A DNA stretch of 55,993 bases from Bacteroidota bacterium (lineage in GTDB: Bacteria > Bacteroidota > Bacteroidia > Flavobacteriales > Flavobacteriaceae). The position numbers and the translations under genes are program-made. Below the pieces are notes generated by a model that was given only the letters and a program-made list of their open reading frames with translations, had not been told where the DNA came from and ran no database searches. How positions within the stretch are numbered: the stretch's first letter is position 1; each line of letters opens with the position of its first letter. The stretch spans positions 1 to 55,993 of the forward strand of contig JAAYLC010000229.1 in NCBI GenBank assembly GCA_012522045.1. The letters are read 5' to 3'. Below are positions 42,206 through 51,010 of the stretch, one piece after another.

Positions 42206-44440
42206 ATGACATTAAATTTTCGTGTTTTTGCGTTTGCTTTTTTTGCAATTTTCACTGCATATGCTCAAACTCCAATTTGGGAATCAGTTTCAAAAAGACA
42301 AGGAGAAAAATTATTTATTGGAGCTAAATATCCTGAAAACCATACGCTTTATACTTTAAATACGGAATCTTTAGACACTGCAATCTCCCAAGCGACCGAT
42401 CGGTTTTCATCATATTCTCCTGCAACAATCTCACTTCCGACAGGGAAAAAAGAACTTCAACAATTTCGTGTGTTTAGCGCCTCCAATTTTTCTCCGGAAT
42501 TACAATCAAAATATCCTGAAATTCGCTCCTATATTGCACAAGGAATAGACGATCCTTCAGCATTGGCACGATTTAGCATCTCCCCTTACGGATTTTACGG
42601 AGTCATTAGTTCCGGAAAATTTTCAACAATTATCATCGAACAACTTCCGCAACATCCTTCGCAATATATAATCTATAATCAGAAAGACAAGGTTTCAAAT
42701 GAATCCTTCCAATGTGAAGCCCTTAACTTTCTACCTGTAGAAACGTTAAACCCCGATGCTGATATGCCGGAAAATGACGGAAATCTTCGAACTTTCAGAT
42801 TGGCAATGGCAACTACCCATACTTATTCATCTTTTCATCTGCAACGTTTAAACATTCCTTCATCCGCAACCATCCCAACTAAAAAAGCTGCAGTATTAAG
42901 TGCGATAAATGAAGCACTGGTTGTAATAAATCACGTATTTGAAAGAGATCTTGCCGTTCATCTGCAATTAGTTCCCAACAACGACTTACTTATTTTTTTA
43001 GATTTTTCTCAGGATCCTTACACAATCTATAATCCTATGAATAATTTATCCGAAAATATTCAAGTATGTAATAACCTCATTGGAGTTAATAATTACGATA
43101 TCGGTCATGTTATCAGCGGTCAAAACATAGGCGGACTTGCTTATGTGGGAGCGGTCTGCTGGGATGATTATAAAGGAGGTGCTGTTTCGGGATATACGCA
43201 GCCGGTAGGAACAGATTTTTACGGGTTGGTTTTGCACGAAATGGGACATCAGTTTGGTGCGAATCATTCATTTAACAACTCATGTGGAGGCAACAGAAAT
43301 TTACCTACCTCCATTGAACCGGGAAGTGGCACGACAATTATGAGTTACGCGGGATTGTGTCCCCCCAATCCAACAAATAGTAAAAGTATTTATTTCAATG
43401 GAATCAGCATTCAGGAAATGTGGAATAACATGACTTTTGGGAACAGTCAATGCGGACAACTCACTCCTACGAATAACCTACGCCCTTCTGTAACACCAGG
43501 AGGAAGGTATATTATTCCTAAATCTACACCTTTTATTTTAGAGACTGATGCAACCGATCCCGATGATCCCACAGGAGTCAATCTCACTTATTCGTGGGAA
43601 CAAATCAATCCGCAGGAAGGGCAAATGCCTCCTCAAAATACAAATCTGGAAGGACCGATGTTTTTAATTGATGAACCTCAAATTGAGAGCTACAGGTATA
43701 TGCCCAAGATGCAAACTATCCGCTTGGGACAGACTCAAAATACTTGGGAAGTAGTTCCGGCTGTAGGAAGACAAATGAATTTTTCGGTAATCGTTCGAGA
43801 CAATCATCCGGGAGGTGGCGCCACAGAAATTGCAGATTTACGCGTAACTGTAGATAATCTTTCAGGTCCCTTTGTCGTGACTTCTCAAAATACGCCTGTT
43901 ACTTGGAGCACGAAAACATCTGAAATGATAACGTGGGATGTAGCCGGAACAGACAGTGGTGCGGTAAATACTAAGGAAGTTAAAATACTCTTCTCAACAG
44001 ACGGCGGATATACTTATCCTTATGTACTAGCTTCAAATGTGCCTAATACCGGAAGCGCTCAAGTCCACGTTCCTTCGGTCAATACAACATCCGGACGTGT
44101 AATGGTTCGTGGACAAAACAACATCTTTTTTGACATTAATAATGCTGACATAACCGTCACCGGAGAATTGGGCAATGTTTCAAATGAATTTGCCAATTTT
44201 TCACTTTCTCCAAATCCAGGAAGTGTTTTTAACCTCAGTTTTAGCCCTTTTTCCCAAGCACCTATTCAGTTGACATTGTATGATCTTCGCGGAAGGATAA
44301 TTGATGAAAGAGTCTACGAAGAAATTGATGCAACACAATTTAGGGAACAACTTAATTACAGTCGCCTGCAAGACGGAGTTTATTTTTTAATTATAAAAAA
44401 CGGCAGTCACAGTACTACTAAAAAATTAATTAAGAAGTAG
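42206..44440 (+). CDS. Reprolysin-like metallopeptidase with T9SS C-terminal domain (copy 1)
   Basis: A 744-residue secreted metzincin. After a signal peptide (MTLNFRVFAFAFFAIFTAYAQ) and a propeptide-like region (to about 190), the catalytic domain has HEMGHQFGANH (zinc ligands His344, His348, His354, catalytic Glu345) and Met379 in the IMSYAG Met-turn. A beta-sandwich region follows (about 430-640, DPDDPTG..LTYSWEQINPQ, VVRDNHPGGGA). The end is a type A T9SS sorting domain with PNPGSVF, LYDLRGRII, DGVYFLIIKN and the basic end KKLIKK. It should be exported by the type IX system and attached to or released from the surface. It is followed 107 bases later by a paralogue. Confidence 0.9.
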   Translation: MTLNFRVFAFAFFAIFTAYAQTPIWESVSKRQGEKLFIGAKYPENHTLYTLNTESLDTAISQATDRFSSYSPATISLPTGKKELQQFRVFSASNFSPELQSKYPEIRSYIAQGIDDPSALARFSISPYGFYGVISSGKFSTIIIEQLPQHPSQYIIYNQKDKVSNESFQCEALNFLPVETLNPDADMPENDGNLRTFRLAMATTHTYSSFHLQRLNIPSSATIPTKKAAVLSAINEALVVINHVFERDLAVHLQLVPNNDLLIFLDFSQDPYTIYNPMNNLSENIQVCNNLIGVNNYDIGHVISGQNIGGLAYVGAVCWDDYKGGAVSGYTQPVGTDFYGLVLHEMGHQFGANHSFNNSCGGNRNLPTSIEPGSGTTIMSYAGLCPPNPTNSKSIYFNGISIQEMWNNMTFGNSQCGQLTPTNNLRPSVTPGGRYIIPKSTPFILETDATDPDDPTGVNLTYSWEQINPQEGQMPPQNTNLEGPMFLIDEPQIESYRYMPKMQTIRLGQTQNTWEVVPAVGRQMNFSVIVRDNHPGGGATEIADLRVTVDNLSGPFVVTSQNTPVTWSTKTSEMITWDVAGTDSGAVNTKEVKILFSTDGGYTYPYVLASNVPNTGSAQVHVPSVNTTSGRVMVRGQNNIFFDINNADITVTGELGNVSNEFANFSLSPNPGSVFNLSFSPFSQAPIQLTLYDLRGRIIDERVYEEIDATQFREQLNYSRLQDGVYFLIIKNGSHSTTKKLIKK

Positions 44441-44547
44441 TTTTAATATTTTTCTTGTTCATTAAGATGGTATTTATTCTGAAAGATACTATACCAACTT
44501 ATAGAAGACTTTAGTATCTTTACAGATTCAATTTTTATTAATATCAT

Positions 44548-46815
44548 ATGAATGTGAGAAAGTTAACTCAGAAGCCTGTTTGGATACTGCTTCTTCTTTT
44601 GAGTATAAGTGTTAACGCACAAAACTCTTTATGGCAGCAAGTGGCTGTCACCGAAACTCAATCTTTTGATTTGGAAGAGCGAAACAGTACTCCAACAACA
44701 TTTGATGTCTATAAATTAGATACTCAAAATTTTAAAGAAATAATACAACAAGCACCGGAAAGGTTTCGTAGTATTTCTTCCTTAATTATTCCCTTACCAA
44801 TCGGAAACGGACAATTACAAAATTTCCGTATTTATGAAGCATCGATATTTGAAGCCGGTCTTCAAGCAAAATATCCGGATATTCGCTCCTATGTCGGACA
44901 AGGAATTGACGATCCTACTGCAACTGCACGCTTTAGCATTTCTCCTTTCGGCGTCAATATCATGATAAGTTCTGTCAATTATGCAACGGTCTATATCGAC
45001 CCCTACACCAAAGACAAAACACACTACATTACTTACAGCCGTGCAGATTTGCCTGAATACGACGACGGATTTTATTGTTTAGTAGATGAGGCAGTTAGCC
45101 AAACAATAGGACCTATTGACATTAACACTGCCAATAGGAATCCCAAAGATGGGAAATTACGCACTTTCAGATTGGCGTTGGCTTGTACTGGAGAATATGC
45201 TAATTTTCATTTAAACAGACAGGGAGTAAGCCCTTCAGCTTCTGATGCTGATAAAAAAGCAGCTGTCCTGAACGAAATGAATGTTGCAATGACGCGTGTA
45301 AACGGTATTTACGAAAGAGATTTGGGAATTTCGATGACCATCATAAACAACAATGATTTATTAATCTTTTTAAACCCTTCAACAGATCCTTATACCAACA
45401 ATAACGGAACGGCCATGTTAAATCAAAACCAAACCACCGTGGATAATTTAATCGGGAGTGCCAATTACGACATAGGTCATGTTTTTAGTACCGGAGGAGG
45501 TGGAATTGCCCAATTGCGTTCTCCTTGCGTACCGGGAATGAAAGCACGCGGGGTTACCGGACTGCCTCAACCCGTTAACGACCCTTTCTACATCGATTAC
45601 GTATCTCACGAAATGGGACATCAATTTGGTGGAAATCACACTTTTAACAATTCCTGTCAAGGGAACAGAAATCCTGGGACTGCTGTTGAACCCGGAAGTG
45701 GCTCAACCATTTTAAGTTATGCAGGAATCTGTCCGCCAAACGTTAAAAACCGAGCTGATGATTACTTTCATGCAATTACCATTGCAGAAATATGGTCGAA
45801 TATTTCAGCAGGACAAGGGACTTGCGGGGCGCAAACAAATACAAACAATCAGCCGCCTATTGCAAATACACCCGCTAATGTCACCATTCCAAAATCAACT
45901 CCGTTTATTTTAGAAGGATCTGCAATAGACCCAGATGATCCTACAGGCGCTTCTTTAACTTATACTTGGGAGCAAATGAATCCGCAACAGGCACAAATGC
46001 CCCCTCAAAACACCAGTGTAACTGGTCCCCTGTTCCGTTCGTTTCCTCCAACAAACTCACCTGTGCGTTACATGCCTTCTATCCAAGCTGTCATAAATGG
46101 AAATACCCAAACTACGTGGGAAGTTGTCCCTAGTGTTGGACGAACTATGAATTTCAGATTTACCGTACGTGACAATCATCCCGGCGGAGGAGCTTCTGAT
46201 CACAGCAACATGACCGTTTCTGTTGACGGAAATGCAGGACCTTTTGTAGTTACTTCTCATAATACGCCTTCCACGTGGACTACCCAAACCCAAGAAACAA
46301 TAACGTGGGATGTGGCCGGAACCAATGCGGGAGCGATTAACTGCGCAACTGTTGATGTTTTCTTTTCTACAAATGGCGGACTTACTTACCCCATTACCAT
46401 TGCAACAGGACTTCCCAATACAGGGAGTGCCGTAATAAACGTTCCAAATTTAAATACGAATGCCGGAAGGTTTATGGTTCGGGGTGGCGGACATATTTTT
46501 TATGATATTAATGATGCACAAATTACGGTAACCGGTATCATAAACGTAGAAGATTTTTCGTTTGATGAGTTTGCAATTTACCCCAATCCGACACAGGGAA
46601 CTTTCAGTTTAAAGTTAACACCTGACAACGATGCTCCCATAACAATTTCAATTTATGACATTCGAGGTCGATTAATTGCCTCCGATGTTTATGAAAAAAA
46701 TAATAACAATGTCTTCTATAAAGACTTTGATTTAAATCACATAGAATCCGGAGTATATTTTATCTTGGTTAAAAACGGCGATAAAAAAGCTACGAAAAAA
46801 TTAATCAAAAACTAA
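44548..46815 (+). CDS. Reprolysin-like metallopeptidase with T9SS C-terminal domain (copy 2)
   Basis: A 755-residue tandem paralogue of the preceding gene, with the same order: signal peptide (MNVRKLTQKPVWILLLLLSISVNAQ), propeptide-like region, catalytic HEMGHQFGGNH (His354, Glu355, His358, His364), beta-sandwich and T9SS sorting domain (YPNPTQGTF, YDIRGRLI, SGVYFILVKNG, ending KKLIKN). The position of the metzincin Met-turn methionine is Leu389 (ILSYAGIC), unlike copy 1. A hairpin terminator follows it. Copy 2 could have another preference or reduced activity; this is not shown. Confidence 0.9.
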   Translation: MNVRKLTQKPVWILLLLLSISVNAQNSLWQQVAVTETQSFDLEERNSTPTTFDVYKLDTQNFKEIIQQAPERFRSISSLIIPLPIGNGQLQNFRIYEASIFEAGLQAKYPDIRSYVGQGIDDPTATARFSISPFGVNIMISSVNYATVYIDPYTKDKTHYITYSRADLPEYDDGFYCLVDEAVSQTIGPIDINTANRNPKDGKLRTFRLALACTGEYANFHLNRQGVSPSASDADKKAAVLNEMNVAMTRVNGIYERDLGISMTIINNNDLLIFLNPSTDPYTNNNGTAMLNQNQTTVDNLIGSANYDIGHVFSTGGGGIAQLRSPCVPGMKARGVTGLPQPVNDPFYIDYVSHEMGHQFGGNHTFNNSCQGNRNPGTAVEPGSGSTILSYAGICPPNVKNRADDYFHAITIAEIWSNISAGQGTCGAQTNTNNQPPIANTPANVTIPKSTPFILEGSAIDPDDPTGASLTYTWEQMNPQQAQMPPQNTSVTGPLFRSFPPTNSPVRYMPSIQAVINGNTQTTWEVVPSVGRTMNFRFTVRDNHPGGGASDHSNMTVSVDGNAGPFVVTSHNTPSTWTTQTQETITWDVAGTNAGAINCATVDVFFSTNGGLTYPITIATGLPNTGSAVINVPNLNTNAGRFMVRGGGHIFYDINDAQITVTGIINVEDFSFDEFAIYPNPTQGTFSLKLTPDNDAPITISIYDIRGRLIASDVYEKNNNNVFYKDFDLNHIESGVYFILVKNGDKKATKKLIKN

Positions 46816-46837
46816 TCATCGTTAATTTTTTATCTTT

Positions 46838-46886
46838 AATCTCTCAAAAGCACTTTTATTAAATGTGTTTTTGAGAGATTTTTTTA
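46838..46886 (+). terminator. Terminator after the tandem metallopeptidases
   Basis: A 12-bp stem (AATCTCTCAAAA / TTTTGAGAGATT), extended inwards by GCAC/GTGT bases, followed by TTTTT, begins 22 bases after the stop. Confidence 0.85.
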
Positions 46887-47001
46887 TCAATGAAAAACGA
46901 GCTCTTTAATTTTTATCAAATATTACTTATTTATGGAATATTTATAATTATTACTCTTTTAAGAAATATTCGATTTTATTACATTATTAAGGAATAATTT
47001 A

Positions 47002-47009
47002 TACCTTTG
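47002..47009 (+). promoter_or_regulatory. Predicted promoter of satD-DUF3307 (-7 box TACCTTTG)
   Basis: TACCTTTG, 25 bases before the ATG at 47035 (leader about 20 bases). The preceding DNA is A/T-rich and lacks a -33 TTG. Confidence 0.55.
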
Positions 47010-47034
47010 TGAGCATTAAAACAGAACTCACGGT

Positions 47035-47679
47035 ATGGTTGCTATTATTACGGGTGATATAATTGCTTCTAGAAAGCTGGAAAATCAAGAAATCTGGTTG
47101 ACGCCCTTAAAAAAACTTTTAAGCAGCTGGGGACAAAGACCTCAAAATTGGGAAGTGATGCGAGGAGATCTTTTTCAGGTAGAAATTACCAAACCTGAAG
47201 AAGCACTTTTAAAAGCTTTTCAGATAAAAGCGCTCCTTAAAAAAATAAAACCGATTGAAAATCGAAAAACAATAAGCACCATCGACGTACGCATGGCTAT
47301 AGGAATCGGGGAAAAATCATATACCGGAAAAACAATTCAAGAAAGCAACGGTACCGCTTTCATCTACAGCGGAGAAAAATTTGACAATCTAAAAAAAGAA
47401 AACGTTACGCTGGGCATAAAAACGCCATGGGAAGATGTAAATGAAGAATTAAATTTATACTTAAAACTGGTCGGAATATTTATGGATAACTGGTCGGTTT
47501 CTTCGGCGGAATTGGTAGCTTTAATCCTGAACAATCCAAATTTGACTCAGGAAGAAGCCGGAATGAAAATCGGTATCAAGCAAAGTGGCGTTAGTCGAAG
47601 ATGGAACCGCGCCCACATCGATGAACTCTTAGAAGTAGAAAAAATGTTCCGTAAGAAAATTATATCAAAGGCTGTATGA
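47035..47679 (+). CDS. satD: SatD family protein (possible nucleotidyl-cyclase-type fold with C-terminal HTH)
   Basis: SatD was named in Streptococcus mutans as an acid-stress-linked gene, but its activity is unknown. In this 214-residue copy, ITGDIIASRKL (Asp8), MRGDLFQVEI (Gly44-Asp45), VRMAIGIGE (85-93) and GTAFIYSGEKFDNL (106-119) fall in the order and spacing of the metal-binding Asp, GD hairpin, RIGIxxG strand and helix of class III cyclases. The C-terminal third (about 155-205) has a helix-turn-helix-like LTQEEAGMKIGIKQSGVSRRWNRA. Its stop overlaps the start of a DUF3307 membrane gene (ATGA), so the two are probably made together. The family assignment is firm; the cyclase comparison is inference from the sequence pattern. 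Confidence 0.82.
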   Translation: MVAIITGDIIASRKLENQEIWLTPLKKLLSSWGQRPQNWEVMRGDLFQVEITKPEEALLKAFQIKALLKKIKPIENRKTISTIDVRMAIGIGEKSYTGKTIQESNGTAFIYSGEKFDNLKKENVTLGIKTPWEDVNEELNLYLKLVGIFMDNWSVSSAELVALILNNPNLTQEEAGMKIGIKQSGVSRRWNRAHIDELLEVEKMFRKKIISKAV

Positions 47680-48389
47680 TTGTACTTGTGAAACTTATCC
47701 TCGCCCATTTGATTGGAGATTTTTTGTTACAGCCAAAATCTTGGGTGCATGAAAAAGAAATACGAAAATTAAAATCCCCCAAACTTTATCTTCATTCTTT
47801 TATTCACGGAATTTTAGTCTTGCTTTTATTATGGAATTTCGATTTTCTGCTTCCTGCACTCATACTAATGATTGTTCACGGCATCATTGATGGAGTTAAA
47901 CTTTACGCTCAGAAAGCACACACGAAATCGCGATGGTTTTTAATAGACCAAGGATTGCATTTTATAAGCATTGTGTTCGTTTGGATGCTGTTCTTTGAAC
48001 CGGATTTATACAACTTTATTTACATCATTGAAACTGCTTCATTTTGGGTTTATTTAACCGCGCTATTTTTTATTACGATAGTTTCGAGTATTGCCATCCG
48101 GGAGTTAATGTCAAAATGGTCCAAAGCATTAAACGAAAACGAAGATGAATCATTGAATAATGCCGGAAAATATATCGGAATTTTAGAACGTCTTTTTGTA
48201 TTTGTCTTTGTGATAACCGGAAGATGGGAAGGCATCGGCTTTCTTTTAGCCGCAAAATCAATATTCAGATTCGGGGATTTAAAAGAATCAAAAGACAGAA
48301 AACTTACAGAATATATCTTGATAGGAACCCTCTTGAGCTTTGGAATTGCAATTGCAACGGCCATGATCGTTTTGGAAATGAATATCTAA
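47676..48389 (+). CDS. DUF3307 family membrane protein with conserved His/Asp pairs in membrane helices
   Basis: A 237-residue polytopic inner-membrane protein (about 6-7 transmembrane segments). Four i,i+4 pairs are visible in successive helices: His11/Asp15 (AHLIGDFLLQPK), His40/His44 (HSFIHG), His68/Asp72 (HGIIDG) and Asp91/His95 (DQGLHF). Such a pattern suggests an intramembrane metal site, as in membrane-bound metal-dependent hydrolases of the DUF457/YdjM type; no activity is known for DUF3307. The C-terminal half is hydrophobic without such pairs. It overlaps satD by four bases and is a partner by context. It converges on a lipoprotein gene with only 19 bases between the stops and no terminator. 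Confidence 0.8.
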   Translation: MIVLVKLILAHLIGDFLLQPKSWVHEKEIRKLKSPKLYLHSFIHGILVLLLLWNFDFLLPALILMIVHGIIDGVKLYAQKAHTKSRWFLIDQGLHFISIVFVWMLFFEPDLYNFIYIIETASFWVYLTALFFITIVSSIAIRELMSKWSKALNENEDESLNNAGKYIGILERLFVFVFVITGRWEGIGFLLAAKSIFRFGDLKESKDRKLTEYILIGTLLSFGIAIATAMIVLEMNI

Positions 48390-48408
48390 ACCGGAGCATG
48401 CCAATTGA

Positions 48409-48933
48409 TTACCGCGTTACGGTTCGTTTGATATGATTTATCTTTTGCTCTCTTTCTTTCATATTAATTTTTACTTCAAAAATCAAAGAATTTCCCAATT
48501 TCTCCACTTTAAGACTCCCGTTTGATACCGGAAAATAACCTGCCTCTCCTTTGCAATAACAGTGTTTTCCCCATAGCATATTCACTTCCGTAAGTCCGTT
48601 GTTTTTTAAACTTAATGTAGTAGCTTGCTCAGGAATTTCAAAGTGAATCGTTTCAGAATAATTCCCATCAGCAGTTCCTTCAGGCCCTTTTTCGGAATAG
48701 GTAAATTCAACGACCAAACCATTCCCTTTACCGATATTCGGATACATTGCACCGGTTCCGTCTTCCATAAGTGTCAATGTACTGTTTTTATGTAAAACAA
48801 TGTTACAGCTACCCGCCTCCGGACAGGATTCAGAAGAAATGGAAGCATTTTTATTTTCCGGATTTTTATCCATTTGTTGCGATTTACAAGCTCCGAAGAA
48901 AATTACAAGAGCAAAAAGATAAACAATTCTCAT
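48409..48933 (-). CDS. Small hypothetical lipoprotein
   Basis: The 174-residue product has a lipoprotein signal (MRIVYLFALVIFFGAC, lipidated Cys16). A Gln/Asn/Lys-rich spacer follows, then a beta-rich domain with five further Cys, including SCPEAGSC and HCYCKGEAGYF, so disulphides are likely. It contains LVVEFTYSEKGPEGTADGNY and HFEIPEQATTLSLKNN. I do not recognise a named family. It stands opposite the end of the SatD-DUF3307 unit, with no clear promoter box upstream. Confidence 0.7.
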   Translation of the reverse strand: MRIVYLFALVIFFGACKSQQMDKNPENKNASISSESCPEAGSCNIVLHKNSTLTLMEDGTGAMYPNIGKGNGLVVEFTYSEKGPEGTADGNYSETIHFEIPEQATTLSLKNNGLTEVNMLWGKHCYCKGEAGYFPVSNGSLKVEKLGNSLIFEVKINMKEREQKINHIKRTVTR

Positions 48934-49142
48934 ATTTTATTTATTTAGCCATTCATCAGATTATCAAATTACTTCTTCAAAATAACTTATATTTTTCAGT
49001 GATAATCCCAACGATTTAACAAGGGTTAAAAGTTAAGAAAACAAAAGTTAACGCGAGAGGCTTACACTTAATTTTTGAGTATTAATTAACAAAACTACGA
49101 GCAGACATTTCTATTCCTCCGCTCTTTTCAACGTGTATTTGT

Positions 49143-49150
49143 TATCTTTG
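49143..49150 (+). promoter_or_regulatory. Predicted promoter of lysS (-7 box TATCTTTG)
   Basis: TATCTTTG, 22 bases before the ATG at 49173, giving a leader of about 17 bases. No TTG in the -33 window. Confidence 0.55.
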
Positions 49151-49172
49151 CAATCTTATAAAAATAAACATC

Positions 49173-50861
49173 ATGCAAGCTACCGGTTTAGAAAATGTAC
49201 GACGTGCAAAACTTAATCAACTTCGAGAATTAGGAATTAATCCGTATCCTGCCGATTTATATCCGGTTGATCATACTTCCGAAGAAATTAAAGAAAATTT
49301 TCAGGAGGGAAAACAAGTTATCATCGCAGGACGGTTAATGACCCGCCGCATTCAAGGGAAAGCATCCTTTGCAGAATTACAAGATGCAAAAGGACGTATT
49401 CAGGTTTATTTTAATCGCGATGAGATATGTCCCAGCGAAGACAAAACCCAATACAATGAAGTTTATAAAAAATTATTAGACATAGGAGATATTATCGGCA
49501 TTGAAGGTGTACTTTTTAAAACTCAAGTGGGAGAAAAAACCGTGATGGTCAAAAATTTTACTGTTCTCAGCAAAGCACTGCGACCTTTGCCCCAACCGCG
49601 TGAGGATGCCGACGGAAAAATACATCATGCTTTTACCGACCCTGAGCAACGTTATCGCCAGCGTTATGCAGATTTGATAGTGAATCCGCACATTAAAGAA
49701 ATTTTTATAAAGCGAACAAAGCTTTTCAATGCCATGCGAGCGTTTTTTAACGAACGGGGTTATATGGAAGTAGACACTCCTGTGTTGCAGCCCATTCCGG
49801 GAGGTGCAGCTGCACGTCCGTTTGTAACACATCACAACACCTTAGACATTCCCTTATATCTTAGAATTGCCAACGAGCTGTATCTGAAACGCTTAATTGT
49901 TGGAGGTTTTGACGGCGTGTATGAATTCTCCAGAAATTTCCGAAATGAAGGAATGGATCGTACACACAATCCTGAATTTACTGCCATGGAAATCTATGTG
50001 GCTTATAAAGATTACAACTGGATGATGGATTTTTGTGAAGAATTGTTAGAACACTGTGCAATTGCGGTAAACGGATCGACTAAGGCTACCTTCGGCGAAC
50101 ACGAAATTGATTTTAAAGCTCCTTACGAACGCATTACCATGACCGATGCCATTCTTAAATACACCGGTTTTGACATCTCAGGAAAAAGTGAAGATGAAAT
50201 TCGGGAAGCTGCTCTTAAAATGGGAATTGAAGTTGATGAAACCATGGGGAAAGGAAAATTAATCGATGAAATTTTCGGAGAAAAAGCAGAACCCAATTTT
50301 ATTCAACCCACTTTCATCATCGATTATCCGAAAGAAATGAGTCCATTGTGTAAAGAGCACCGAGACAATCCGGAACTTACCGAACGATTTGAATTGATGG
50401 TCTGTGGAAAAGAAATTGCAAATGCGTACAGCGAATTAAACGACCCCATCGATCAGCGCGAGCGATTTATGGAGCAATTAAAGTTATCGGAGCGAGGAGA
50501 TGAAGAAGCGTCTTCCTATATCGATTATGATTTTCTGCGCGCTTTAGAATATGGAATGCCGCCCACAAGCGGAATGGGAATTGGCATGGATCGACTGATT
50601 ATGTTTTTGACAAACAATGCTTCAATCCAAGAAGTTCTATTCTTCCCGCAAATGCGCCCCGAGCAAAAAAAACCTGCGTTATCAGAAGATGAAACTGCTG
50701 TACTTTCACTTATTAAAGAAGAAGCGACAGCATTGGAAGATATCAAATCTCAAAGTGGGTTGAGCAATAAAAAATGGGACAAAGCCATCAAAGGTTTAAC
50801 AAAAGCAAATCTCGTCAAAGTAGAAAAACAGGATGACAACTTAACCGTCAAAAAAGTATAA
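49173..50861 (+). CDS. lysS: Lysyl-tRNA synthetase (class II)
   Basis: The enzyme charges tRNA-Lys. The N-terminal OB-fold (about 40-150, VIIAGRLMTRRIQGKASFAELQD) binds the anticodon. The class II core has motif 1 (FFNERGYMEVDTPVLQ), motif 2 (RNFRNEGMDRTHNPEFTAMEIY) and motif 3 (PPTSGMGIGMDRLIMFL). The usual length is about 490-505 residues; this one has 562, because of a C-terminal extension (about 505-562, TAVLSLIKEEATALEDIK...LTKANLVKVEK) that looks like a winged helix. Such extensions occur in other flavobacterial LysRS. Own promoter and terminator. Confidence 0.97.
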   Translation: MQATGLENVRRAKLNQLRELGINPYPADLYPVDHTSEEIKENFQEGKQVIIAGRLMTRRIQGKASFAELQDAKGRIQVYFNRDEICPSEDKTQYNEVYKKLLDIGDIIGIEGVLFKTQVGEKTVMVKNFTVLSKALRPLPQPREDADGKIHHAFTDPEQRYRQRYADLIVNPHIKEIFIKRTKLFNAMRAFFNERGYMEVDTPVLQPIPGGAAARPFVTHHNTLDIPLYLRIANELYLKRLIVGGFDGVYEFSRNFRNEGMDRTHNPEFTAMEIYVAYKDYNWMMDFCEELLEHCAIAVNGSTKATFGEHEIDFKAPYERITMTDAILKYTGFDISGKSEDEIREAALKMGIEVDETMGKGKLIDEIFGEKAEPNFIQPTFIIDYPKEMSPLCKEHRDNPELTERFELMVCGKEIANAYSELNDPIDQRERFMEQLKLSERGDEEASSYIDYDFLRALEYGMPPTSGMGIGMDRLIMFLTNNASIQEVLFFPQMRPEQKKPALSEDETAVLSLIKEEATALEDIKSQSGLSNKKWDKAIKGLTKANLVKVEKQDDNLTVKKV

Positions 50862-50895
50862 AGTTTATTTAAAAACTCTATTGAATTACGTTCCG

Positions 50896-50930
50896 AAACC
50901 GCATAAAATCCATTTATTTATGCGGTTTTT
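50896..50930 (+). terminator. Terminator after lysS
   Basis: A perfect 12-bp stem (AAACCGCATAAA / TTTATGCGGTTT, 9-base loop) followed by T's, 34 bases after the lysS stop. Confidence 0.85.
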
Positions 50931-51010
50931 AATTTTTTGGCTTATATTTTGCTTTATATTTAGCCATAAATTATTACTTTTAGTAATCTTAAATTCAAAT
51001 TGAAATCAAA

